Shown here one piece after another: positions 15,191-21,250 of a stretch of DNA of 21,250 bases. The position numbers were made by a program, and so were the translations under genes. The number at the start of each line of letters is the position of its first letter. The first letter of the stretch is position 1. Source of the stretch: Desulfocicer vacuolatum DSM 3385 (GTDB lineage: Bacteria > Desulfobacterota > Desulfobacteria > Desulfobacterales > SURF-7); contig CAMBQS010000013.1 in the NCBI GenBank assembly GCA_945870015.1, forward strand, positions 1 through 21,250, written 5' to 3'. Below the pieces are notes generated by a model. The model saw only the letters and a list, made by a program, of their open reading frames with translations. It was not told the DNA's origin and did not search any database.

Positions 15191-18100
15191 TCAAGCAACA
15201 TCCTCAAGGGCTGCAATGACCTGAGCCCGCAACTGGTCCATGGTGAAACCATGTACGTACACCCCGCCCTTCGGACATGTTGCCGAGCATAACCCACATC
15301 CCTTGCACAACGCTTTATCGGTGCTGATCCGGAAATGACCCTGGCCGTCCGCCGTCTGATAATTTTCCAGTTTGATGGCGTGATAGGGACAGACATCCAG
15401 ACATAGAGCACAGCCGTCGCATTTTTCAGTAACAAAGGACTTGATAGCGTCCAGGGTCATTTCCGTCTGGGACAGAATAACCGCTGCCCGTGCTGCCGCA
15501 GCCTTGGCCTGAGCGATCGTTTCATTGATCGGTTTCGGATAGCTGCATAGTCCGGCGACAAACAGGCCGTCTACCGACATATCCACCGGCCGCAGTTTTG
15601 GATGCGCTTCGTTCAGGAAACCATCTGCATTGACAGCACATTTGTATAGTTCCATCAGTTCACGGGAATCGTTGGCCTCCATAGCCGCGGCCAGTACCAC
15701 ATGATCAACCGTGATACAGACCGGCATCCGCAGAATGGGATCGTAAACTTCCACCGTGAGCTCCGTTCCATCACGGCGTACGGATGGTTTCCGTTCCGGT
15801 TCGAAGCTGATAAAGAGTACACCCAGATCCCGTGCCTTGCGATAGAGATCTTCTCTCTCACCATACGTTCGAATATCCCGGTACAGAACATAGACATTCA
15901 TTTTGGGGTTAAGCTCCTTGAGATGTATAGCAGCCTTGACGGAATGGGTACAGCAGATGCGACTGCAGTAAGGCCGGCGTTCATCCCTTGAACCGACGCA
16001 CTGGATGAAAACAACGCTTTGCGCTTTTGTAAGGCCCGCAGGATTATCGCGCAGCATGGCATCCAAATCCAGATGGGTAATGACCCGCGGATCCTGGCCG
16101 AACAGGTATTCCTCCGGTCGGGATTCCCGGCCGCCGATAGCGATCACCGCGGCACCATAGGCAATCTCCCGTTGTTCGCCATTGGCCTGAACGATGCTGG
16201 TAAAATTTCCCACAGAACCCCTGACAGATGTAATACAGGCATTTTTGAGTACCTGGATGCTGGAATGGGTTTCCACACGCTGAATGAGACCTTCCAGATA
16301 CGGCCGGATGGCTTCACCCTGGTCGGTTGTATTCACTTTCCAGGAATTACCGCCTAAACAATCAGACTTTTCCAGCAGAACGGTTTCAAAATTCTGATCC
16401 GCCATACTCAGAGCTGTTTCCATCCCGGCCACACCGCCACCGATGACAAGGGCTTTTGGAATCACATTAACCTTAACTCTCTCTATCGGTACGCTCAGCG
16501 CAGCCTTGGCTATCGCCATACGCACCTGATCTTTTGCCTTTGCTGTGGCCATTTCCGGTTCACGCTGATGAACCCATGCATTCTGATTGCGGATATTGGC
16601 CATCTCCACCAGGTATGGGTTCAGACCCGTCTCCTGAAGGGTTTCCTGAAACAGGGCCTCGTGTGTACGCGGAGTGCAGGCCGCAATGATAATCCGGTTC
16701 AGGGAGTTTTCCACGATTTTTTTCGCCATCATCTCCTGGGTATCTGCCGAACAACTGAAAAGGTTGTTTTCAACATGCACCACATGAGGCAGGCTTCGTG
16801 CGTATCCGGCCACTTCATCCACATTGATGATACCCGCAATGTTGATGCCGCAGGAGCAGATGAATACCCCGATGCGCACTTCTTCGCCGGCGATACTGCG
16901 TTCAGGTGGATAGGTTTTTTTCCTGGTCAAGTCTCCCCGTGATTGAATCAAGACCGTGGCCGCCTCTACAGCAGCAGTGGATGCTTCGGTCACTGCGCGC
17001 GGAATCGCCTTGGGCGCCTGGAAGGCTCCGGCTACATAAACACCCGGTCTGCTGGAACAGGCCGGAAAAAAGTCCGAGGTTTTGGCAAAGCGATACTTAT
17101 TGAGATCCAGTTTAAAAACGTCCGCCAGATGCCTGACGTCTGCGGTCGGTTCCATCCCGATGGAAAGCACTGCCATATCGAAATGTTCGATCATGACCTG
17201 GCCGTCCTCCCGTGCATAGCGCATGATAACTCCGCTATTGTTCTTTCCAGCCTCAATCGTATGGGGACGGGCTTTCACAAAACGCACGCCTTTGGCCTTG
17301 GCGCTTTCGTAGAACCGGTCAAAATCTTTTCCATGGCTGCGGATATCTATATAGAAAATACTTTGTTTCAGTTCATCTCCTGCAATATGCTCAGCGGTTA
17401 CCAGCGCCTCCTTGATGGCATACATGCAACAAACGCTTGAGCAATATCCGTTCTCACAACGGTTGGTATTGCGAGATCCCACGCATTGTATCCAGGCAAT
17501 ACTTCCGGGTTCCTTATGGTCCGAAGGACGTACAAGATGTCCCATGCAGGGGCCGCTGGAGGAAAGCAGGCGTTCATATTCCAGACTGGTAACCACATCC
17601 GGAATTTTCTTGTATCCATAGAAGTCAACTCCCGACGGATCAAAAGGTTTAAAACCCGGCGACAGAATGACAGCACCCACATTCAGATCGACGATTTCCT
17701 CCTTATCTTCGAAATTGATAGCGGATGTGGGGCAGAACTTTTCGCAGGCCCTGCATTTTCCCCGCTTGAGATAGATGCAGGTTTCGCCGTCGATTACGTA
17801 TTTCAGCGGCACCGACTGGCCATATTTGATATAAGCGGAAGTTCGCTGGTTCAACCCCATGTTGAACTCGTCATCCACCTTACGGGGGCATTTCTGCGCA
17901 CATAACCCGCAGGCGATGCATTTTTCCATATCTATGTAACGTGGATTTTTTTTGATCTTGACGACGAAGTTCCCAATCTCACCGGAAACATCTATGACTT
18001 CAGATAACGTGAGGAGATTTACATTTAAATGCCGGCCGACCTCGACCAGTTTCGGAGAAATAATTCACATGGCGCAGTCGTTGGTGGGGAAGGTTTTGTC

Positions 18101-18244
18101 AAGCTGGGCCATGGCTCCGCCGATTCCGGAACTCTTTTCCACCAGATGGACAAAATAACCGGAGTTGGCCAGATCCAGCGTCGCCTGCATTCCGGCGATT
18201 CCGCCCCCCACTACCAATACTGATCCGATGGGCTTTGCTGACAT
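15191..18244 (-). CDS. hdrA: HdrA-type electron-bifurcating flavoprotein, tandem HdrA fusion, with selenocysteine (UGA 18065-18067)
   Basis: The start is ATG 18244 (GAGGTGA just upstream). Read through the UGA the protein is 1017 residues with Sec60 in FPTNDCAM-U-IISPKLVEVGRH, where relatives have Cys. The first half (1-450) has an FAD loop VVGGGIAGM at 11-19 and the [4Fe-4S] motif CIACGLCAQKCP. The second half starts near 455 with RIGVFICSCGINIAG, the N-terminal domain of classic HdrA, followed by a second FAD loop VIGGGVAGMET near 597 and two C-terminal ferredoxin clusters, CDGCALCLDVCP and CKGCGLCSATCP (about 940-990). The second copy lacks the NDCxxC/U signature. HdrA bifurcates or confurcates electrons between H2, ferredoxin and a disulfide through its flavin. 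The next genes are mvhD and the HdrC/B fusion. The final TGA at 15191 is a true stop. Confidence 0.9.
18032..18067 (-). promoter_or_regulatory. Sec codon and SECIS-like hairpin of hdrA
   Basis: The UGA is at 18067-18065. Nucleotides 16-21 (CTGGTC) pair with 28-33 (GGCCGG, with two G-U pairs); the loop is GAGGTC with GG at 24-25. The hairpin covers 18032-18049. Confidence 0.7.
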
Positions 18245-18511
18245 AGTCACCTCTTTGCTTTTGAAATTAAGGTTTTGGGTGAAGGAAAGGTCACCCCTTG
18301 AAGAAACTGTTTCTTCGCCGATCAGCTCCTGAAATATTTTTTCAGAAATGCCGTACTCCCGGCAAAATTGCCGGAACACGTTTTTACCGATCAGGTATTT
18401 CTTTCCAACCGTAGACGTCGCCTTCAGCTTGCCGGAATTGATCCAGTTCGTTATGGTGTTGCGATGCACACCAAGTTTTTGGGCGAGTCGACCGACATGG
18501 ATTGCGATCAT
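18065..18511 (-). CDS. Helix-turn-helix (excisionase-like) segment reading in frame into hdrA
   Basis: An ATG at 18511 with a strong site (GGAGGT, 6 nt spacing) opens a frame starting MIAIHVGRLAQKLGVHRNTI, with a clear HTH (LAQKLGVHRNTITNWINSG, about residues 9-27) and a wing-like KKYLIGKNVFRQF, as in MerR/excisionase-type DNA-binding domains. No stop follows: after about 89 residues the frame passes straight into the hdrA ATG at 18244. Conventional translation would end at the hdrA UGA (18065), giving a 148-residue HTH plus partial Rossmann protein; with Sec insertion it becomes a 1106-residue HTH-HdrA fusion with Sec149. HdrA also has its own ribosome binding site, so both forms may be made. 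The stop of the protease gene overlaps the leader of this one. A regulatory role for the operon is only inferred. Confidence 0.65.
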   Translation of the reverse strand: MIAIHVGRLAQKLGVHRNTITNWINSGKLKATSTVGKKYLIGKNVFRQFCREYGISEKIFQELIGEETVSSRGDLSFTQNLNFKSKEVTMSAKPIGSVLVVGGGIAGMQATLDLANSGYFVHLVEKSSGIGGAMAQLDKTFPTNDCAM

Positions 18512-18522
18512 GCAAACCTCCG

Positions 18523-19020
18523 TCAGATTGCTGTTAAGCCGATTTCCTCCAATATCCTCGTACACATCCGCGGAACGGCCGATTGTACCGGCTCTGATAA
18601 CCCGACCGTGATCTCATCGGGCAATGTTGAAACCTGTACAACAAATACTTTCAAATCAATGGGACTTTCTTCCTTTATTTCCTTCAGCATGTTTGTGGTG
18701 GGGAACTGATGCAAAGAAAAATCGCAGATTTTTTCAGGCTGGATCTGGTCGATGTGAATTTCCCGAATTTCCCCGGCTGTATAACCTGAACCGCTTGCAG
18801 CATCGATGATGATCATCTTGAAAGGTTTACGAGGTGACAGCAGAATGTCGAAAAGGAGATCCCGGATGGAAGTCCCGCAGTCAATTGTTGCTACAGTATC
18901 AGGTAGTTGATGATGTTTTTCCAGATGCTGAATGACCGCCGGACCAAAACCATCATCCCCGATCAGGGGATTTCCGCAGCCAAGGACCAAATAATCATAT
19001 TCGTATATCGGCTTCAGCAT
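18523..19020 (-). CDS. Hydrogenase maturation protease (HycI/HyaD/FrcD family)
   Basis: A 165-residue protein. YLVLGCGNPLIGDDGFGPAVI near the N-terminus carries the conserved GN-x-L-x-x-DDG motif whose acidic residue reads the nickel site; TIDCGTSIRDLLFDI and MIIIDAASGSGYTAGEI follow, and SLHQFPTTNMLKEI contains the conserved metal-binding histidine. These enzymes cut the C-terminal peptide from the hydrogenase large subunit after nickel insertion, and MvhA here has such a tail after DPUVSCATH. It heads the operon and its TGA overlaps the leader of the HTH frame. The ATG at 19020 has no good ribosome binding site and lies only a few bases after the predicted transcription start, so it may be leaderless. 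The UGA stop shows no SECIS-like hairpin. Confidence 0.85.
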   Translation of the reverse strand: MLKPIYEYDYLVLGCGNPLIGDDGFGPAVIQHLEKHHQLPDTVATIDCGTSIRDLLFDILLSPRKPFKMIIIDAASGSGYTAGEIREIHIDQIQPEKICDFSLHQFPTTNMLKEIKEESPIDLKVFVVQVSTLPDEITVGLSEPVQSAVPRMCTRILEEIGLTAI

Positions 19021-19029
19021 ATTGTGCTA

Positions 19030-19057
19030 TTTATGCGAAGTAAATGTGACTTGTCAA
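19030..19057 (-). promoter_or_regulatory. Candidate promoter of the hdr/mvh operon
   Basis: On the minus strand TTGACA (19057-19052), 16 bp, then CATAAA (19035-19030); ATAAAT fits at 17 bp. Transcription would start within a few bases of the ATG at 19020. The -35 lies in a CTTG-T-CAAG palindrome (19050-19058), and TGCAACTTGTGCA (19068-19080) is a further imperfect inverted repeat just upstream. No transcription factor can be named. Confidence 0.45.
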
Positions 19058-19116
19058 GAAAAAACTATGCAACTTGTGCAATTATTTTATCGTTTGAATA
19101 TATTTATTTGATTTAC

Positions 19117-19267
19117 TTAGGAGCCAAGTTCAAAACTATAAAAAAACGTCGCACCGGCGAAAGTCAGTGCCCGGAAAAGATCCGAAAATACTGGATAGCG
19201 CTACGCTTCACTGCGTGTCTATTTTTCGCCGGAACGACAACAACAGACTTTTGAAATTGGCTCTTAG
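19117..19267 (+). mobile_element. MITE-like element, copy B (143 bp plus TTAG direct repeats)
   Basis: GAGCCAAGTTCAAAA (19121-19135) and TTTTGAAATTGGCTC (19249-19263) are inverted repeats with one mismatch, bounding 143 bp and flanked by TTAG on both sides (19117-19120, 19264-19267). Same length and same flanking tetramer as copy A, opposite orientation, about 86% identical by eye. It lies between the operon promoter and the end of the upstream V4R-like gene. No coding capacity. Confidence 0.75.
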
Positions 19268-19291
19268 ATCCTGAATCAAAAACTCAGGATC
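19267..19291 (-). terminator. Hairpin at the end of the V4R-like gene, T-tract missing
   Basis: GATCCTGA (19267-19274) and TCAGGATC (19284-19291) form a perfect 8-bp stem with a 9-nt loop, overlapping the stop codon at 19284. On the minus strand the stem is followed directly by the TTAG and inverted repeat of element B, so there is no T run. It may be an intrinsic terminator whose tail was displaced by the insertion. Confidence 0.4.
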
Positions 19292-19889
19292 GCGTAACAA
19301 CAAATTCTCCGTAATCATCTCCGATTTCAATACCTTTGGTCTGCTCACATTTGAATGTATAGATACCGGTTTCGCCTTTCGGGTCATACTCGCCGCCATA
19401 GGCCAGATCCATGAATGCTCCGCAAACCCCACGGACCATGTAGGCGGATGGCCGATTTGTTCTTCCGAAAACCATGACATCGCTCTCATAGTAATCATAC
19501 GCGCGGACAACCATTTTTTTATCCGGGACTATTTCAATCACTTCGGATTTTGCCCATCCCCAGGCCGTGAAAATGGCAAAAGCACCATGCAGAATATCTT
19601 CGGGTGCATTTTCAATCATGGGTCCGACTACCTGATTAAACTCGTTTGAAGTGATAATGCCGCGCCCTGTATGATAACCACACTCATGAGCGGCATTCAC
19701 CAGCAGTGCTTCCGCGGCTTCGATAAGATCATCGGGAACCGAATTGATCAACCGGCGGGCAAAACCATTCCAGAAATCAGCCGGCAACTGTTGAACAAAA
19801 ACACCGAATGCCGGTATAAGGCCTTCTTCATTTCCAAGTACTTTTACCTTTGACATCTCTTCTATTATTTTTTTCCTGTCTATTGCCAT
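19284..19889 (-). CDS. V4R-like small-molecule-binding protein (second of pair)
   Basis: A 201-residue soluble protein starting at ATG 19889 (AAGGAGG 5-6 nt upstream; the longer frame overlaps the preceding gene). The region from about residue 75 (HECGYHTGRGIITSNEF) to the C-terminus follows the V4R pattern: a helix with a weakly conserved HTG, a strand AWGWAKSEVIEIV, a second helix (AYMVRGVCGAFMDLAYG), and a final KCEQTKGIEIGDDYGEFVV, where V4R domains usually show a C-x-G-D-x-x-C-x-F end. Such domains bind hydrocarbons, porphyrin intermediates or other ligands in sensors. The gene follows a similar protein with 10 bp between the reading frames. Function is unknown; a sensory role with the nearby chemotaxis receptor is inferred from position. 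Confidence 0.6.
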   Translation of the reverse strand: MAIDRKKIIEEMSKVKVLGNEEGLIPAFGVFVQQLPADFWNGFARRLINSVPDDLIEAAEALLVNAAHECGYHTGRGIITSNEFNQVVGPMIENAPEDILHGAFAIFTAWGWAKSEVIEIVPDKKMVVRAYDYYESDVMVFGRTNRPSAYMVRGVCGAFMDLAYGGEYDPKGETGIYTFKCEQTKGIEIGDDYGEFVVTRS

Positions 19890-19899
19890 GGTTGCCTCC

Positions 19900-20436
19900 T
19901 TATCGAATAACCGCTTTGAATTCCGACTTTTCATCCCCACATGCCAGGCTCTTTGCTTCCCGGGCTGTAAAACTTCCAGGAGGCTTGTCGTTTACAAGGG
20001 CTGCAACAGCCGCAACATAACCGGCTGTAATAAAATTAACGGGTTTTTCACTACCGCCCCATTTCTTGAGCCAGCCCTCATCAAGATGACTGTATTCCAT
20101 TTCCGCAATCACTTCATATTTTCCGATTCCGGTAAAACAGATAAGACCCATCCCCACAGCCTTCCAATACTGCTGAGCGATTTCAACCTTATCCTCAACA
20201 GAGATAATGCCGCTCTGTTTACAGTATTGATCCAGGACATCAAAAAAAACAGCTTCCGATGTAGTAACTAGATGTTTTACTCCATTGAAATCAGTAGCAT
20301 CCATGGCAAGCTGGGTATACAGTGTAGCAAAATGATGACAATGAATCACGCTGCATACGTTGTTTATAAAATGCCGACATTTTATGGGATCAAATTTATG
20401 ATCAATTTCAAATTCAGTCTTCTTTTCAATCGCCAT
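19900..20436 (-). CDS. V4R-like small-molecule-binding protein (first of pair)
   Basis: A 178-residue protein with a good ribosome binding site (GGGGAGG) before ATG 20436. The N-terminal part has several Cys/His residues (IKCRHFINNVCSVIHCHHF, about 18-36), which could hold a metal. The C-terminal half fits V4R: GKYEVIAEMEYSHLDEGWLK, then PVNFITAGYVAAVAALV, ending AKSLACGDEKSEFKAVIR, close to the C-x-GD-x-x-C-EF terminus but with Ser in place of the last Cys. It differs from its neighbour mostly in the N-terminal part. It sits between a 62-residue protein gene and the second V4R-like gene, all on one strand with short gaps, so the three look like one transcript. The ligand is unknown. Confidence 0.6.
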   Translation of the reverse strand: MAIEKKTEFEIDHKFDPIKCRHFINNVCSVIHCHHFATLYTQLAMDATDFNGVKHLVTTSEAVFFDVLDQYCKQSGIISVEDKVEIAQQYWKAVGMGLICFTGIGKYEVIAEMEYSHLDEGWLKKWGGSEKPVNFITAGYVAAVAALVNDKPPGSFTAREAKSLACGDEKSEFKAVIR

Positions 20437-20454
20437 GACCGTTCCTCCCCTGTA

Positions 20455-20643
20455 TTAAAGTTTAACGTCCTTACCAATGACATCCTTAAGCGCCGCTTCC
20501 ATTTTAGTGATGTTTGCAGGGCTGTCAGGTTCAGCGGCTGCCTTGTCCTCACTCATCCCGGATTTCATGGCAAGGCGCATTGTAAATTTCATCCCTCCTG
20601 CCTCTTTTGCCAAATCAAAAGCCTTTTTCAGTTTTGCTCCCAT
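20455..20643 (-). CDS. Small conserved-looking protein of unknown function (62 aa)
   Basis: Starts MGAKLKKAFDLAKEAGGMKF, is lysine- and alanine-rich, and is predicted to be mostly helical (residues 3-30 and 43-58). It has a GGGGGAG site just before the ATG at 20643 and lies 18 bp ahead of the first V4R-like gene and 38 bp behind the chemotaxis receptor gene. I do not recognise a family. The tight spacing and proper ribosome binding site support it as real, and suggest that it works with the V4R-like pair or the receptor. Confidence 0.6.
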   Translation of the reverse strand: MGAKLKKAFDLAKEAGGMKFTMRLAMKSGMSEDKAAAEPDSPANITKMEAALKDVIGKDVKL

Positions 20644-20681
20644 AAACTCCCCCTTTTTCCAGTAGTAACAATAATTAAATA

Positions 20682-21250
20682 TCAGTATTTACCAAACTCT
20701 TGATCATCCAGAGCAATGATCTGTTCCGGTTTAACTCTTTCATTCCTGTTCTGGGTATCTGCCTGGCCCCATGATTCGATTCGAGCGGGTATCCGGCTTT
20801 GTACGGAATATTCCTGCCTTTTCATGACAGCTTGAGGTTGATGCGCAAGGGATACTGGATGTTTTTCCTGAACGGATTCATGGTTGCTTCCGGTTGCATT
20901 GCCTTTCAGTCTGAACCGTTCCAGAAGTTTTCGAACCTGAGCTGCCTGGGAAAAAAGTTCCTGAGAAGCGGCTGCTGTTTCTTCTGCATTTGCCGTGTTC
21001 TGCTGTGTAACGCTGTCAATCTGGGCTAACCCCTGATTGATTTGAGAAATTCCCTGTGCCTGCTCATTGCTTGCCGAGGATATTTCCTTTACAAGATCCG
21101 ACACCTTTACGATCGCATCTGTTATTTCAACCAGCGATTCCGCCGTATCCATTGCAAACCCGCTCCCACCCTCCACATCTCTGATCGCTCCATCAATCAT
21201 TTCTGAGGTTTCCATGGCTGCTTTTGCGCTTCTGGCGGCAAGATTCCGGA
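20682..21250 (-). CDS. Methyl-accepting chemotaxis protein, C-terminal part
   Basis: The frame is open through the right edge of the window, so the N-terminal sensor part is missing. The visible part starts in the conserved signalling helix (LAARSAKAAMETSEMIDGAI) and contains the second helix, KEISSASNEQAQGISQINQG, then NTANAEETAAASQEL with likely methylation glutamates. A hydrophilic tail of about 75 residues follows; it ends ALDDQEFGKY and lacks the NWETF-type CheR tether. This is a cytoplasmic signalling domain that controls CheA. The next genes on the same strand (62-aa protein and two V4R-like proteins) may be co-transcribed. What the receptor senses cannot be seen here. Confidence 0.9.
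   Translation of the reverse strand, partial: RNLAARSAKAAMETSEMIDGAIRDVEGGSGFAMDTAESLVEITDAIVKVSDLVKEISSASNEQAQGISQINQGLAQIDSVTQQNTANAEETAAASQELFSQAAQVRKLLERFRLKGNATGSNHESVQEKHPVSLAHQPQAVMKRQEYSVQSRIPARIESWGQADTQNRNERVKPEQIIALDDQEFGKY

Overview
The window looks like chromosome from a strictly anaerobic, selenoprotein-rich bacterium, most likely a Desulfobacterota (former delta-proteobacterial) sulfate reducer or syntroph. I base this on the large HdrA/Mvh-type hydrogenase operon, the Na+-pump decarboxylase subunits, the multi-PAS/PocR histidine kinase and the use of UGA as selenocysteine. No ribosomal or other phylogenetic marker is present, so species or genus cannot be fixed.

Layout. Positions 1-2250 (+) hold the 3' end of a TauE/SafE-type permease, a CBS-pair protein, and a two-gene unit for the membrane part of a Na+-translocating decarboxylase (OadG-like, 44 aa, and OadB-like), closed by a terminator. 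An ArsR-type repressor (2340-2684, -) is divergent from a 1285-aa hybrid histidine kinase (2896-6753, +) that has a perfect sigma70-type promoter. A PaaI-type thioesterase (6815-7312, -) follows. A gene-poor stretch (7313-7988) carries a 143-bp miniature inverted-repeat element and a second, nested inverted-repeat element. A TerC-family membrane protein and a cytidylate-kinase-like protein with a BON-like tail form a small operon (7989-9557, +) with a terminator.

The main feature is the operon from 19020 down to 9786 (-): hydrogenase maturation protease, HTH segment, HdrA, MvhD, HdrC/HdrB-type fusion (HdrD-like), FrhB-like, MvhG and MvhA. Four of these genes appear interrupted by an in-frame UGA. 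In each the frame continues with conserved family sequence, and the UGA replaces a conserved cysteine (DPUxxC in MvhA, GUH in MvhD, EUGH in the HdrD-like protein, CAMU in HdrA). Each UGA is followed by a short hairpin whose apical GG lies exactly 24-25 nt after the UGA. I read all four as selenocysteine codons with bacterial SECIS elements. The operon would encode a [NiFeSe] hydrogenase coupled to a heterodisulfide-reductase-like electron-bifurcating complex in which active-site and electron-transfer positions use Sec. Upstream of HdrA, an HTH reading frame with its own ribosome binding site runs into hdrA without a stop codon.

A second copy of the 143-bp inverted-repeat element, in opposite orientation, lies at 19121-19263 next to the operon promoter. 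Beyond it (19284-21250, -) is a run of two V4R-like small-molecule-binding proteins and a 62-aa protein, placed downstream of the C-terminal part of a methyl-accepting chemotaxis protein that runs off the window. No tRNA, rRNA, CRISPR array or transposase was found.
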